NCBI RefSeq assembly: GCF_010500915.1
Contig: NZ_JAAAWP010000016.1
Span: 1 to 57,029, forward strand
Direction of reading: 5' to 3'
DNA from: Alteromonas hispanica
GTDB lineage: Bacteria; Pseudomonadota; Gammaproteobacteria; Enterobacterales; Alteromonadaceae
DNA: 57,029 bases
Shown piece after piece: positions 18,180 through 28,860 of this stretch (the stretch's first letter is position 1; every line of letters starts with the position of its first letter). Below the pieces are notes generated by a model. It worked only from the letters and a program-made list of their open reading frames with translations, did not search any database and had not been told where the DNA came from. The position numbers and the translations under genes are program-made.

Positions 18180-19532
18180 ATGTTATCAGTATCCGGTAAG
18201 TTTCAATCTCTTGGATTATCAACCTTCAGAAGTAATGTGGTTGCCACCTCGTTAGAACGCTTAAGTTCTGGGCTTCGCATTAATAGTGCGGCCGACGATA
18301 GCGCAGGGCTGCAAATATCAAACCGACTTTCTTCCGAGCGAAATGCCTACACTCAGCTAAACAGAAACCTTAATGACGGTATTAGCTATGCGCAGGTAGC
18401 TGAAGGCGGGCTGCAGGAATCTGCCGCTATACTACAGCGAATGCGGCAACTATCTATCCAATCTCAAAATGGTATTAACAGTAAAAACGACAGAGCAGCA
18501 CTTGATAAAGAATTCCAAGCGCTAAAGCTTGAACTAAATGCCATTGCCTATGGCACTGAAGTGTTCAACCGTTTGCCCTTAGTGGGTGATGCGAATTTGC
18601 TGAGTGATAATGTACCGTCTATTGGCGATAAGTTTTCTCAAGGAGTATCGCAGTCGCTACGCAGTGGCCTGCGCTCTATTGCCTATATTCCCGCAGGCTC
18701 TAGCAACGTTCAGGTAAATTTAAACGACAACGGTGCTAATGACGATATACAAGTCTTTACCACAAGCGGAAAGCATCTTGTTGGTACACCGATTACTAAC
18801 ACAACATGGAGCGGCAACCCGAATAATATTTCGTCAGCCGCCGATCTTGAAAACCGGTTTTTCCTTACAGAAAACGGCTACAACGGGAATGCGGCATACG
18901 ATGATAGCGACTTGCTTACGAGTGGCAGTGCGACCATCGACGGCACAGCAATAACCTTCAGTGGCGATCAAAACCCAAGTAATCTCAATGAGACGCTGAC
19001 AATAACGAGCAACTCACAACCGCTGATTATTTCCGTTATCGGAAATGGTTCGTTTACTGTTTCCGCAACATGGGATTCGTTGGGCGATGAAGGTGAACTC
19101 GCCTACGGTTTAGGCCCTGTAAACATAACCGCGACCAACCAACTAGGCGAGGGTACACAGTTTATTGATGTAGAGAAAACCCCAGCATCTTTAGACGACT
19201 TGGGTTTAGAAAATACGTCGATAAGTAGTGCTCAGTCTGCGGAAGAAGCGCTCAGTCATTTGGATAGCGCTATCGATTCTGTAAGCGCAGGTCGTGCTTT
19301 CTATGGCGCCAAAATAAATCAGATGACATCGGCGCTAAGTGTAAACGCCATTGCCAGCGAAAATACCAGCGCTGCACGCTCACGAATTGCAGATACCGAC
19401 TTTGCAAAAGAAACCGCATTACTAACTCAAAGCCAAATTGTAGAGCAAGCGAGTATCAGCATAAGGGCGCAAGCGCAATCAAACAAAAGTCAGGTACTGG
19501 GTTTGCTAAATGGAGTTACTGAACAAAGATGA
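18180..19532 (+). CDS. Flagellin (orphan)
   Basis: The 450-aa protein has conserved flagellin ends. The N-domain carries RLSSGLRINSAADDSAGLQISNRLSSE-type sequence and the C-domain SRIADTDFAKETALLTQSQIVEQASISI, both coiled-coil regions that pack the filament core. The middle (about 140-330) is a variable, surface-exposed segment. The start ATG has AAGGA six bases upstream. The N-terminus (MLSVSGKFQSLGLSTFRSN) is divergent from major flagellins (usually M-A-x-x-V-N-T-N), so it may be a minor or alternative filament protein. No flagellar cap, chaperone or hook genes lie beside it. Confidence 0.88.
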   Translation: MLSVSGKFQSLGLSTFRSNVVATSLERLSSGLRINSAADDSAGLQISNRLSSERNAYTQLNRNLNDGISYAQVAEGGLQESAAILQRMRQLSIQSQNGINSKNDRAALDKEFQALKLELNAIAYGTEVFNRLPLVGDANLLSDNVPSIGDKFSQGVSQSLRSGLRSIAYIPAGSSNVQVNLNDNGANDDIQVFTTSGKHLVGTPITNTTWSGNPNNISSAADLENRFFLTENGYNGNAAYDDSDLLTSGSATIDGTAITFSGDQNPSNLNETLTITSNSQPLIISVIGNGSFTVSATWDSLGDEGELAYGLGPVNITATNQLGEGTQFIDVEKTPASLDDLGLENTSISSAQSAEEALSHLDSAIDSVSAGRAFYGAKINQMTSALSVNAIASENTSAARSRIADTDFAKETALLTQSQIVEQASISIRAQAQSNKSQVLGLLNGVTEQR

Positions 19533-19596
19533 TAAGCAAGTTCAGAGCTACTTCTGTGTTGTAACTGGGTTAAGCCCCTCAACTTTGAAAGAGCAC

Positions 19597-19610
19597 TAAA
19601 GTGACAGGCA
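19597..19610 (+). repeat. Single REP-like TAAAGTGACAGGCA copy
   Basis: Its reverse complement is the start of the 21-bp units in the lipoprotein signal peptide at 7506-7568. It lies between the flagellin and response-regulator genes. Confidence 0.75.
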
Positions 19611-19647
19611 TAATAAACCACCGGCAAAACAACCATAGGAATAGGCA

Positions 19648-20232
19648 ATGTTTACAATAAAAGAAGCCACGCTATGCAAGCGAATAATCAGTAAAAAATT
19701 AAAAAAATTGCGGAAAAAGCACGACGAAAAAAACAGTACAAATGAGCCGGAAAGCGGCTCTGAACTCATGGTTCTAGTATCCATATATAACAAGTTGAAC
19801 GATCATATTGAAAGTCAAAACGACTCAATTTCTACTCTAGTGGATACCAAGATATTGGTTGTAGAGGATATCCAAGAAATAAGAGACACCGTTACCGACA
19901 TGCTGGCTAAAATGGGCTTTGAAAAAGTGGATGGTGTTAATAGCGCAGAAAAAGCATGGCGATTGCTTAACGATGCTGCAGATTCTGATAAACCGTATAA
20001 GCTTGTGCTCACCGATTCGGAGATGAGTGGCAAGAGCGGTATAACGTTGTTAAAGGAAATCCGGCAAAGTGAAAAGCTGTCATCAGCCGATGTGTTCATA
20101 ATGAGTGCAAACAGCGAACACGACGAAATAGTTAATGCTATGGAAGCTGGAGTAACCGGTTATATCCTCAAACCATTAAGCTTTAATACATTGCAAGAAA
20201 AGTTAGAGAAATACCTACCTGGCGAAGAGTAG
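19648..20232 (+). CDS. CheY-like response regulator with basic N-terminal extension
   Basis: The 194-aa protein has a lysine-rich N-terminal segment (about 10-28) and a linker, then a single receiver domain (about 67-191): acidic pocket E73 and D74, phosphoacceptor D123 in LVLTDSEMSG, switch S153 (IMSAN) and K175 (ILKPLS). The usual MP after the aspartate is replaced by EM. No output domain is present, so it should act by protein-protein contact, as CheY does. No histidine kinase lies nearby. The proximity to flagellin suggests, but does not show, a motility link. Confidence 0.85.
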   Translation: MFTIKEATLCKRIISKKLKKLRKKHDEKNSTNEPESGSELMVLVSIYNKLNDHIESQNDSISTLVDTKILVVEDIQEIRDTVTDMLAKMGFEKVDGVNSAEKAWRLLNDAADSDKPYKLVLTDSEMSGKSGITLLKEIRQSEKLSSADVFIMSANSEHDEIVNAMEAGVTGYILKPLSFNTLQEKLEKYLPGEE

Positions 20233-20451
20233 CATAGTAATAGCTTGGTGATAGCAAGTACAAGTTTGTCTATTGGTGAATATGATTAGCCTTGAGAGCT
20301 AAAATATTCCACATAGCAATATCACCTCCTAAATGATTTAATATAAAAAGGCGTAATTGGCGAATATAGCCAGTCACTAAACACGGCATGCAGCACATAA
20401 CGCTACCCAGTTAATTTATCTCCACCACAATAAAGGATTAAAGACCCAGCA

Positions 20452-21912
20452 ATGGCCAACCCAATTACCTGTTTTAAAGCTTACGACATTCGTGGCGAAC
20501 TTAACTCTCAATTAACTGAAGAAGTAGCCTATCGTATAGGCTATGCCTTTGCAGCAGAACTTGATGCCAAAACGGTAGTAGTGGGCAGCGATGTGCGCTT
20601 AACGTCTACACCGCTGAAGTTAGCATTAAGTGCAGGGCTTATCGATGCTGGCGCAAAGGTTACCGATATTGGCATGGCAGGTACCGAAGAAATTTATTTT
20701 GCTACCAAGCATTTAGGCGTAGATGGAGGGATAGAAGTAACAGCGAGCCATAATCCCATTAACTACAACGGCATGAAGTTAGTAAAAGCGGGCTCTATTC
20801 CTATTAGCGGCGATACTGGGCTTAATGCAATTAAAGAGCGCGCAGAAGAGTTGAGCGATAAATTCGTTAATGGTCGTTCGGCCCACTACTTCAACAATGA
20901 AACCGTAGATGCCGATGCGTTCTTCAATGGCAAAGCGCATACCCGTAAAGACCTGCTATCGAACTCAGGGCAGTATGAAGAAAGCTCCTGTATGAACGAA
21001 TACGTAGAACATATGCTTTCTTACGTGAACTTAAATAACTTTACCCCGCTTAAGATAGTGGTTAATGCGGGTAATGGTTCTGCGGGCCCGGCGCTAGATG
21101 CAATAGAAAAGGCTATGCACGATAAAAACGTACCTATCGAATTTATTAAGGTGCATCACAATGCAGACGGTACCTTCCCTAACGGTATTCCTAACCCGCT
21201 GCTACCAGAAAATCGTGCTGATACCGCCGATGCAGTGAAAGCGTCAGGCGCTGATTTTGGTATTGCGTGGGATGGCGATTTCGACCGCTGCTTTTTATTC
21301 GATGCAGACGGTGAATTTATAGAGGGCTACTACATAGTAGGTCTACTTGCCGAAGCGTTTATTGAAAAAAGCACCGATAGCAAAATTATTTATGACCCAC
21401 GCGTTTATTGGAACACCGAAGACATAGTGGCTAACGCTGGCGGCAAACCTATAAAATCGAAAACCGGCCATGCCTTCATTAAAGAACGTATGCGTAAAGA
21501 AGATGCCGTATACGGCGGTGAAATGAGCGCTCACCATTATTTCCGCGACTTCGCCTACTGCGATTCGGGCATGATCCCCTGGCTTTTAATTGCCGAACTT
21601 GTGTGCGTGAAAAAGCAAACTCTTGCCAGCATGGTAAAAGAGCGTATAAAAGCGTTTCCGTCATCAGGTGAAATTAACAGCAAGCTTAAAGATGCCGATG
21701 CTGCACTAGAGCGTGTAACCAGCAAATATCAACCGCTTGCCAGCGTTATCGATACTACGGACGGCTTGGGGCTAGAGTTCGGCACATGGCGCTTTAACTT
21801 ACGCAAGTCGAACACCGAACCGGTAATTCGCTTAAATGTTGAAAGTAAGGGTGATATTCCGTTAATGGAAGAAAAAACCAAAGAGGTGCTTGCGCTTATT
21901 CGTGCTGAGTAA
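20452..21912 (+). CDS. manB: Phosphomannomutase (ManB/CpsG)
   Basis: The 486-aa alpha-D-phosphohexomutase interconverts mannose-6-phosphate and mannose-1-phosphate. The phosphoserine is S99 in VTASHNP; the metal site is D274-G-D276-F-D278-R; the C-terminal phosphate-binding loop is [12 protein letters not shown]. The product feeds ManC, the next gene, for GDP-mannose. A hairpin terminator lies between the two genes, so they may be partly uncoupled. It starts the polysaccharide locus. Confidence 0.94.
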   Translation: MANPITCFKAYDIRGELNSQLTEEVAYRIGYAFAAELDAKTVVVGSDVRLTSTPLKLALSAGLIDAGAKVTDIGMAGTEEIYFATKHLGVDGGIEVTASHNPINYNGMKLVKAGSIPISGDTGLNAIKERAEELSDKFVNGRSAHYFNNETVDADAFFNGKAHTRKDLLSNSGQYEESSCMNEYVEHMLSYVNLNNFTPLKIVVNAGNGSAGPALDAIEKAMHDKNVPIEFIKVHHNADGTFPNGIPNPLLPENRADTADAVKASGADFGIAWDGDFDRCFLFDADGEFIEGYYIVGLLAEAFIEKSTDSKIIYDPRVYWNTEDIVANAGGKPIKSKTGHAFIKERMRKEDAVYGGEMSAHHYFRDFAYCDSGMIPWLLIAELVCVKKQTLASMVKERIKAFPSSGEINSKLKDADAALERVTSKYQPLASVIDTTDGLGLEFGTWRFNLRKSNTEPVIRLNVESKGDIPLMEEKTKEVLALIRAE

Positions 21913-21940
21913 TTGTGCATCCCACAACTAAACTCAAATA

Positions 21941-21976
21941 AAAATGGGGTCAGAACTTTCGTTCTGACCCCATTTT
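21941..21976 (+). terminator. Terminator after manB from a GGGGTCAG repeat
   Basis: A 16-bp stem with core GGGGTCAGAAC and a TTTC loop is followed by a short T-run. It is the reverse-complement orientation of the alpha-operon terminator at 17881-17917. Confidence 0.85.
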
Positions 21977-22087
21977 TATTAATCCCAACTATTTGCCATT
22001 TCATCGCAATACAAACCTTTGTATACTTCTTAAATACGTTCAAGTTTCAGGAAGCGGGCACAACACCCACACATCAAGGATATTACA

Positions 22088-23494
22088 ATGAAACCAGTAG
22101 TATTAGCTGGCGGCTCTGGTAGCCGTTTATGGCCAAAGTCTCGTGCAGCACTTCCAAAGCAGTTTTTGTCGTTAACATCAGACAGCACCATGCTGCAAGA
22201 CACCATAACCCGCTTAAATGGCACCAAAGCTCAAAGCCCAATTTTCATTTGTAACGATGCACACCGCTTTTTAGTGGCCGAACAGCTGCGCCAAAAAGAT
22301 ATTCACCATGGCGGCATACTACTAGAGCCAGTAGGCCGAAATACAGCGCCAGCTATCGCATTAGCAGCTTTGCACGCAACTATTGACGGCGAAGACCCAG
22401 TGCTGCTTGTACTAGCAGCAGATCATCTTATTCAAAATAACCAAGCTTTCCACAACGCTATCGAAAAAGCTGAAAAGTTAGCCGAAGAAGGTAAGCTTGT
22501 TACTTTCGGTATAGTGCCAGATAAGCCGCACACAGGCTATGGTTACATTAAGGCGGGCAGCGAATTAGGTGATGGGTTCGAAGTAGCCGAATTCGTTGAA
22601 AAGCCAGCATTAGAAACAGCCAAAGAATATGTCGATTCTGGCAGTTACTTTTGGAATAGCGGCATGTTTATGTTCAAGGCCAGCCGTTACTTAGAAGAGC
22701 TGGCCAAATACAACCCTGAAATGCTAGACGTATGTAAGCGCGCTATCGACACTAAAACACCAGACTTAGACTTTATCCGCGTAGACCACGATATTTTTGC
22801 AACCTGCCCAGACGATTCTATCGACTATACGGTAATGGAAAAAACCGATAGCGCCGCTATGGTACCGCTAGATGCAGGCTGGAGCGACGTAGGCAGTTGG
22901 ACATCCCTATGGGAAACCGCTGAAAAAGATGAAAACGGCAACGCTACCGTTGGCGATACAATTTTAGAAAACACGAAAAATAGTTATGTGAACGCAGAAC
23001 AGCGTTTAGTTTCTGTAATCGGGCTAGAAGACGTGATAGTTGTAGAAACGAAAGATGCCGTAATGGTAGCCCACAAAGACGACGCACAAAGCATTAAAAT
23101 AGTAGTAAACAAACTAAAAGCCGAAAAGCGCCCAGAGTTTGAATTTCATCGCGAAGTATTTCGCCCGTGGGGAAGCTATGACTCTATAGACAGCGGTTCA
23201 CGCTTCCAAGTAAAACGCATTACAGTTAAACCAGGCGAAAAACTCTCAGTTCAAATGCATCATCACCGCGCTGAGCATTGGATTGTAGTATCCGGCAGCG
23301 CCAATGTAACCATAGATGAAAAAACTACTTTAGTAACTGAAAATCAGTCGGTTTACATCCCTATCGGCGCAGTTCACGCGCTAGAAAACCCTGGTAAAAT
23401 TCCACTAGAGCTAATTGAAGTCCAGTCGGGCGCTTATTTAGGCGAAGACGATATTGTTCGTTTTTCTGATAGATATGGGCGGGTAGCCAAATAG
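22088..23494 (+). CDS. manC: Mannose-1-phosphate guanylyltransferase / mannose-6-phosphate isomerase
   Basis: The 468-aa bifunctional type II enzyme makes GDP-mannose from mannose-1-phosphate and GTP, and usually also interconverts fructose- and mannose-6-phosphate. The N-terminal nucleotidyltransferase domain has the pyrophosphorylase signature [11 protein letters not shown] (8-18) and FVEKP. The C-terminal cupin domain (about 350-468, [20 protein letters not shown], then MHHHRAEHW with metal-binding His) is the isomerase part. The cytoplasmic product can give mannose or be converted to fucose-type sugars; no gmd or fcl gene is present in the window. Confidence 0.95.
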   Translation: MKPVVLAGGSGSRLWPKSRAALPKQFLSLTSDSTMLQDTITRLNGTKAQSPIFICNDAHRFLVAEQLRQKDIHHGGILLEPVGRNTAPAIALAALHATIDGEDPVLLVLAADHLIQNNQAFHNAIEKAEKLAEEGKLVTFGIVPDKPHTGYGYIKAGSELGDGFEVAEFVEKPALETAKEYVDSGSYFWNSGMFMFKASRYLEELAKYNPEMLDVCKRAIDTKTPDLDFIRVDHDIFATCPDDSIDYTVMEKTDSAAMVPLDAGWSDVGSWTSLWETAEKDENGNATVGDTILENTKNSYVNAEQRLVSVIGLEDVIVVETKDAVMVAHKDDAQSIKIVVNKLKAEKRPEFEFHREVFRPWGSYDSIDSGSRFQVKRITVKPGEKLSVQMHHHRAEHWIVVSGSANVTIDEKTTLVTENQSVYIPIGAVHALENPGKIPLELIEVQSGAYLGEDDIVRFSDRYGRVAK

Positions 23495-23508
23495 CCATTG
23501 AGCTAAAT

Positions 23509-23540
23509 CATTAAAAACTACTATCATTAAAAACTACTAT
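23509..23540 (+). repeat. 16-bp perfect tandem duplication
   Basis: CATTAAAAACTACTAT occurs twice in a row just after manC. It is short and perfect, so it is probably a recent slippage product. Confidence 0.8.
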
Positions 23541-23542
23541 AA

Positions 23543-23575
23543 AGGTAAGCATAATTATAAATCCTATGCTTACCT
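23543..23575 (+). terminator. Hairpin after manC
   Basis: AGGTAAGCATA and TATGCTTACCT form an 11-bp stem. The T-tract that follows is poor, so it may be a weak terminator or a processing signal between manC and the export genes. Confidence 0.6.
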
Positions 23576-23780
23576 GAATTTCTTCTTACAAAACTTCCTA
23601 CTTCACAAGTTTGTTCGTAATCTGAAAAAATGGTGATCCACTTGAATTTTAATTATTAACGGTTGGAAATTTCAGGTTTAAATAGGTAGAATGCGGCCTC
23701 CGAAAACATACGGTCGGCACACGGTCGATTTGCTCGGGAAGCTCGTTGTGGTAATTCCGCAAAAGATAAAGGGAATAAAT

Positions 23781-26618
23781 GTGAAAAAAGTGTGTTTACT
23801 CATTGCATCGCTAATGGCTACTGTAGCGTTGCAAGTCTCTGCAGCCACTCCTACGCCAGAACAAATTGAAATGTTTTCAAAATTGCCCAGAGCGCAGCAA
23901 GAAGCGCTTGCTCGGCAATACGGCGTAGATCTAGATGCGCTAACTCAGCAATCTGGTGCAAACTCACAGCCTTCTCCTACGCTTAACGAGCTTGTAGGCG
24001 AAAGAGGTACTACTCGCAGGAACGATGCAGAGTTAGATAACTCTATTATGACATCGCAAACCGGCGCAGAAATTGAAAACAGAAACGCACAGCCTAACGA
24101 AACTGAAGAAAGCACAAATAGCGAAAAAGTAACAAACGACTTCTTCAAACAGCAAAAATCAGATGAGCTTAAACCATTTGGCTACCAACTGTTTGCTGGC
24201 GAGCCAAGCACATTTGCTCCTGTTTCAGACGTGCCGGTACCCAGCGAATATGTTCTGGGCCCGGGCGATACGCTGCGCATTCAAATATACGGCAAAGAAT
24301 CACAAGACTATTCACTTACGGTAAATCGCCAAGGCGATATTGAAATACCCAAATTAGGCCCTTACTCAGTAGTTGGACAAACTTTTGCAAACGTTCGTGA
24401 AGAGCTAAGCGCTGAAATAAGTAACCGTATTATTGGTGTTCGCAGTAACATAACAATGGGCGAATTACGCTCGATACGCGTTTTTGTGTTGGGTGAAGCT
24501 TATAAGCCCGCCTCTTATACAATTAGCTCTTTATCTACCGTTACCCAAGCCATTTTTGCGGCAGGTGGGGTGAACGATATTGGCTCGCTGCGCGATATAG
24601 AAGTGAAACGCAACGGCAACGTGGTAGCAAATCTCGACTTGTACGACCTGCTTCTTAAAGGCGATACCAGCGGTGATGTAAGCTTAATGGCGGGCGACGT
24701 AGTATTTATTCCTACAAAGGGTAAAAGTGTATCAGTAAAAGGTGCAGTGCCTCGCCCTGCTATTTACGAGTTAGATGGTGAGGAAACGGTACGCGATGTT
24801 GTAAAGCTTGCAGGCGGCCTGCTACCTAATGCATACAGCAGCATTGTTAAACTGCAGCGAATAACAGCAAAAGGCTTAAGCCAAGTTATTAACGTTAACC
24901 TTAACAATAACAAAGAAAATAAAATACAAAACGGTGATATTGTTGCCGTAAGTTCAACATTAGATGCATTAGAAAATAGCGTAACCCTGTTAGGGCATGT
25001 TGCTCGCCCTGGCGTTTACGGTTGGCAAGAGGGCATGCGTTTAAGCTCGTTACTGCGCGATATACACGATTTTAAAACACAGCCCGATTTAAACTACGTT
25101 CTTGTTACCCGTGAAGACCCTTTAACGGGTGCTATAACAGCCTACGATGTTAATTATTCACAATACCTCACGCAGCAAGATTCCTCGCAAGACTTAACGC
25201 TCAGTGCAAAAGACACTGTGTATGTATTCAGCCGCAAGCCGGAACGTGCTGAGCGCCTGCAGCCAGTTATAAACCAGTTAAAAGAGCAGACTAGCTTAGC
25301 AGAGCCACCAAAAGTAGTTACAGTAAAAGGCGCCGTAAGAAACCCGGGTACTTACCCTTTAAGCGAAAACTCTACGGCAAGTAACGCACTTCGTGCAGCA
25401 ATGGGTTACACCCAAGATGCAGAATTAAACTTTGTATTAGTGGCTCGACTTAATCAAGAAACGTTTAAAACCGAACTTAAATATATTGATATAAGCACTA
25501 CTAACAGCGAAAAGCTGCATCCACTAGACCGCTTATATGTATTTGATAAAGATAATCCGCGTGATGAGTTAATTGAAGACCTAGTAGATGAACTTGCACA
25601 GCAGTCAGCTAAAGGCTTCACGCAGCAGTTAATTACAATTAGTGGCGATGTTCGCTTTCCTGGTATTTACCCCTTTGTTGAGGGCATGACTCAACAAACC
25701 CTCATATCGCTTGCTGGGGGCCTTAACGATTCAAGTTATATGCTTGATGCAGAGCTAACGCGCTTTGAAACTAACGACACATCTACAGCAGCATTAACGC
25801 ATCAGCGAGTATCGCTAAGCGATGAGGTTAAATTACAGCCTTTAGACTCATTATTGATAAAACGCATTCCAGAATGGCGAGAGCGCCGAACAATCAAATT
25901 AGCTGGTGAAGTAAAATTCCCGGGCACTTACGTGCTGCAAGAGGGCGAAACACTAAGTTCAGTGATACATCGTGCTGGCGGCTTAACAGAACTTGCTTTT
26001 GCAGATGGTGCAATTTTTACTCGCGAATCACTTAGGATACGTGAACAAGAACAAATTGAACGTCTATCAAAGGAACTTGAAAACGAAATAGCTTCGCTAA
26101 GTGTTGATAAAAGCGACGATGTGCAAAACCTCTCTGCCGATGAAGCAAATCGCTTAAAAGATAGGTTAGACACAACAGATGCTGTAGGCCGTTTGGTAAT
26201 CGACCTTCCTGCATTAATAGCAGGCGAAGAATCGCTAGACCTTGCGCTAAATGCAGGCGACGCGCTTTATGTGCCCAAAATATCGCAAAGCGTGACTGTA
26301 TTGGGTGAGGTGCAGTACCCAACTTCTCACATATACGACCCTAACGTAGATGTAAGTGACTATCTCTCACGTTCTGGCGGTTTGAAGGCGCGTGCAGACG
26401 ACTCTCGAATTTATGTAGTACGAGCAAACGGTTCAGTATACCAGCCAAGTATGTTCAACTGGTATTCGTTAGAAAGCCGATTAGCCCCTGGCGATACTAT
26501 TGTTGTGCCGCTAGATACAGAGTATAGAGATACGTTGAGCCTATGGAGCACTGCAACTGGAATTCTGTATAATACAGCGATTGCTGTTGCAGCGCTTAAT
26601 GGAATAAACAGTTTTTAG
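23781..26618 (+). CDS. Long SLBB-domain polysaccharide export protein (Wza-like)
   Basis: I choose GTG 23781 as start because GGGA lies just upstream and it yields a clean signal peptide (VKKVCLLIASLMATVALQVSAA) as the N-terminus; the frame stays open to ATG 23691, but that extension is not signal-like. The 945-aa product has an N-terminal motif MFSKLPRAQQEALARQYGVD, a Poly_export domain from about residue 155 (YVLGPGDTLRIQIYG) and then at least five SLBB-type modules (repeats of the form VxGAVxxPGxY). This exceeds the roughly 380 residues of E. coli Wza. It should form or support the outer-membrane/periplasmic export channel with Wzz. Neither a lipobox nor a Wza-type terminal helix is evident. 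Confidence 0.88.
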   Translation: MKKVCLLIASLMATVALQVSAATPTPEQIEMFSKLPRAQQEALARQYGVDLDALTQQSGANSQPSPTLNELVGERGTTRRNDAELDNSIMTSQTGAEIENRNAQPNETEESTNSEKVTNDFFKQQKSDELKPFGYQLFAGEPSTFAPVSDVPVPSEYVLGPGDTLRIQIYGKESQDYSLTVNRQGDIEIPKLGPYSVVGQTFANVREELSAEISNRIIGVRSNITMGELRSIRVFVLGEAYKPASYTISSLSTVTQAIFAAGGVNDIGSLRDIEVKRNGNVVANLDLYDLLLKGDTSGDVSLMAGDVVFIPTKGKSVSVKGAVPRPAIYELDGEETVRDVVKLAGGLLPNAYSSIVKLQRITAKGLSQVINVNLNNNKENKIQNGDIVAVSSTLDALENSVTLLGHVARPGVYGWQEGMRLSSLLRDIHDFKTQPDLNYVLVTREDPLTGAITAYDVNYSQYLTQQDSSQDLTLSAKDTVYVFSRKPERAERLQPVINQLKEQTSLAEPPKVVTVKGAVRNPGTYPLSENSTASNALRAAMGYTQDAELNFVLVARLNQETFKTELKYIDISTTNSEKLHPLDRLYVFDKDNPRDELIEDLVDELAQQSAKGFTQQLITISGDVRFPGIYPFVEGMTQQTLISLAGGLNDSSYMLDAELTRFETNDTSTAALTHQRVSLSDEVKLQPLDSLLIKRIPEWRERRTIKLAGEVKFPGTYVLQEGETLSSVIHRAGGLTELAFADGAIFTRESLRIREQEQIERLSKELENEIASLSVDKSDDVQNLSADEANRLKDRLDTTDAVGRLVIDLPALIAGEESLDLALNAGDALYVPKISQSVTVLGEVQYPTSHIYDPNVDVSDYLSRSGGLKARADDSRIYVVRANGSVYQPSMFNWYSLESRLAPGDTIVVPLDTEYRDTLSLWSTATGILYNTAIAVAALNGINSF

Positions 26619-26633
26619 TAGGAAGCTTAAATT

Positions 26634-27593
26634 TTGAATAAAACATCCAGTGACGTACATCGCAAAGATAATAGTGAATTTAAAAGTGGGGTCGACCTAC
26701 TAGAAGCAATAAATGCCATTTGGGACAAAAAGTACTCCATAATATTTATTACTATATTCAGCACTCTGCTAGTCCTTCTTTATTCGCTGAGTCTACCTAA
26801 GGTTTATAAAAGTGAAGTGCTACTATCCCCAGTTACTGACTCAGAAGGGAATGGTCTCAATTTGCTTGCTGGCCAATTAGGTGGGTTGGCAACACTTGCT
26901 GGGGTTAATTTAGGGACAACTTCTGGAAACAAGGCGACAATTGCACTTGAAATATTGCAAAGTCGATCATTCATTAGCGAGTTTATAAATTCGAATAATT
27001 TAAAGCCTCAAATAATGGCTGCTGAGGGGTGGGATAGCGAAAGAGATGAATTATTATTTGATAATTCAGTTTATATAGCAGAAAAACAAAGATGGGTACG
27101 AAAATCGCAGTCGCTTAAAACTGAAGAGCCCAGCGACTTTGAAGTGTATGATAAGTTCATTGAGCAGCATCTTTCCGTGTTACAGGAAAAAGACACTGGA
27201 TTAGTGAAAGTGGCGGTAACACATTTTTCTCCCTTTTTTGCTCGTTCAACTGTAAAAAAAATTGTGGAGGCACTGAACGATAGAATTCGAACGAATGATG
27301 TACAGGATGCCGAAAATAGCATTACTTACTTAAAAGATGCATTGGATTCAACAGGCTTAGCAGATATGAAGAATGTTTTTTATCAATTAATTGAAAAACA
27401 AGTGCAAACGATGATGCTAGCAAAGATACGTCATGAATATGCGTTTAAAGTCATCGATCCTGCTGTTATACCCGAAAAAGAGGAGGGTCCAAAGATCTTG
27501 TTGATATGCACAGTGATGGGACTCTTGACATTTCTGCTGGTGGTTAGCTACATAGTTGTCAAACAAAGCTTATCAAAAATATTGAAACATTAA
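26634..27593 (+). CDS. wzz: Wzz-family chain-length determinant
   Basis: The 319-aa protein starts at TTG with AGGA ten bases upstream. It has two membrane helices, about 34-54 (YSIIFITIFSTLLVLLYSL) and about 288-309 (ILLICTVMGLLTFLLVV), and between them the periplasmic Wzz domain, with a Pro-rich motif (IDPAVIPEKEEGPK) before the second helix. There is no cytoplasmic kinase domain, so it is a PCP-1/Wzz type and not Wzc. It should set polymer length with the Wzy-like protein at 32767-33879. It directly follows the export gene. Confidence 0.9.
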   Translation: MNKTSSDVHRKDNSEFKSGVDLLEAINAIWDKKYSIIFITIFSTLLVLLYSLSLPKVYKSEVLLSPVTDSEGNGLNLLAGQLGGLATLAGVNLGTTSGNKATIALEILQSRSFISEFINSNNLKPQIMAAEGWDSERDELLFDNSVYIAEKQRWVRKSQSLKTEEPSDFEVYDKFIEQHLSVLQEKDTGLVKVAVTHFSPFFARSTVKKIVEALNDRIRTNDVQDAENSITYLKDALDSTGLADMKNVFYQLIEKQVQTMMLAKIRHEYAFKVIDPAVIPEKEEGPKILLICTVMGLLTFLLVVSYIVVKQSLSKILKH

Positions 27594-27634
27594 CTTCAAT
27601 TGAATAGTCACAAATTAACCTCAGTATCACTAAA

Positions 27635-28249
27635 ATGAGTAGCTCTTCCATGAAAAGACTGTTTGACATAACCTTAGCACTATTTTGCCTCGCGGTATTG
27701 TCCCCCATTTTCCTTATAATTGCGATTAAAATACGTTATCACGTTGGATCGCCGGTAATTTTTCGACAAAAGCGACCAGGCAAAGGTGGAAAAATTTTTG
27801 AAATGATAAAATTTAGAAGCATGAACGATTCCAGAGACGAGAATGGGGTCTTGTTACCTGACGGTCAACGCCTGACAAAGTTTGGATCGAAGTTGCGAAA
27901 TTCCAGTTTAGATGAATTACCTGAACTTTGGAATGTGGTAAAAGGTGATATGAGTCTTGTAGGTCCAAGGCCTTTACTGGTGCAATATCTCCCTCTCTAT
28001 AGTAACGAGCAGAAGCGCCGCCACGAGGTTCGACCAGGTGTTACGGGGTGGGCACAAGTAAATGGCAGAAACTCATTGAGTTGGGAAGAAAAATTTAAGC
28101 TTGACGTTTGGTATGTAGACAATCGTTCTCTTTGGCTTGATATCAAAATTCTATTTCTTACTATTAAAAAAGTTTTCGTTAAAGAGGGGATCTCAGCAGA
28201 AGGCCACGTAACTATCGAGCCGTTTAAAGGTAATAATGAGGATGCGTAA
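27635..28249 (+). CDS. pglC: Initiating phosphoglycosyl transferase, PglC-like
   Basis: The 204-aa small monotopic enzyme would load the first sugar phosphate onto undecaprenyl phosphate. It has an N-terminal membrane segment (about 8-30), KFRSM (59-63) and the catalytic dyad D93-E94 in [10 protein letters not shown], at the same numbering as reported for C. jejuni PglC, then SLVGPRPLL and [14 protein letters not shown]. Size and neighbours (PglD- and PglE-like genes, overlapping or adjacent) suggest diNAcBac-1-phosphate as substrate rather than glucose or galactose. The 3' end overlaps the next gene by 14 bases. Confidence 0.9.
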   Translation: MSSSSMKRLFDITLALFCLAVLSPIFLIIAIKIRYHVGSPVIFRQKRPGKGGKIFEMIKFRSMNDSRDENGVLLPDGQRLTKFGSKLRNSSLDELPELWNVVKGDMSLVGPRPLLVQYLPLYSNEQKRRHEVRPGVTGWAQVNGRNSLSWEEKFKLDVWYVDNRSLWLDIKILFLTIKKVFVKEGISAEGHVTIEPFKGNNEDA

Positions 28250-28859
28250 GCTCGCAATTCTTGGCGCAAGTGGTCATGGCAAGGTAGTCGCAGATATTGC
28301 AGAACTAAACGGTTACGATGTAATTTTTTTTGACGATGCTTTCCCGACAAAAGAGAAAGTCGAGCATTGGCAAATTATTGGTTGCTCAACTGATTTATTG
28401 AACAGTGCACATGATTATGAAATATGTATCGCAATAGGCAACAATCTTATACGGCAACAGAAGCAAGTTCAGCTTAAGCAGGCTGGGGGCAGATTCCCAG
28501 TTATAGCCCATCCAAACGCTGCAATCAGTCGTTATGCTATGATAGCTGAGGGAGCTGTCGTAATGGCTGGCGCTACCATAAACGCGTTTGCTCAAGTAAA
28601 ATGCGGCGTCATCGTAAACACATGTGCAGTGGTCGAGCATGATTGTATGTTGAATGAGTTCTGCCATATTTCTCCGAATGCGACGCTGGCTGGGGGAGTC
28701 GAAGTGGGCAAATGTGCCTGGGTTGGAGCGGGCGCAGTGGTCAAACAACTCGTATCTGTCAATGGATATTCAGTGATTGGCGCTGGGAGTGTGGTTATCA
28801 ACGATATACCTGAACGAGCGACTGCAGTTGGCGTTCCAGCCAAAATTAAGGAAGTATAA
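28236..28859 (+). CDS. pglD: Sugar O/N-acetyltransferase, PglD-like
   Basis: The 207-aa protein has a NeuD/PglD-type N-terminal Rossmann-like part ([23 protein letters not shown]) and a left-handed parallel beta-helix with hexapeptide repeats (about 90-207). The probable catalytic base is H135 in VVEHDC, with H144 nearby. PglD acetylates UDP-4-amino-trideoxy-GlcNAc to UDP-diNAcBac using acetyl-CoA. ATG 28236 has AAAGG five bases upstream and overlaps pglC, a sign of translational coupling. Sialic-acid-type acetyltransferase is an alternative, but no neu genes are present. Confidence 0.87.
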   Translation: MRMRKLAILGASGHGKVVADIAELNGYDVIFFDDAFPTKEKVEHWQIIGCSTDLLNSAHDYEICIAIGNNLIRQQKQVQLKQAGGRFPVIAHPNAAISRYAMIAEGAVVMAGATINAFAQVKCGVIVNTCAVVEHDCMLNEFCHISPNATLAGGVEVGKCAWVGAGAVVKQLVSVNGYSVIGAGSVVINDIPERATAVGVPAKIKEV

Positions 28860-28860
28860 A

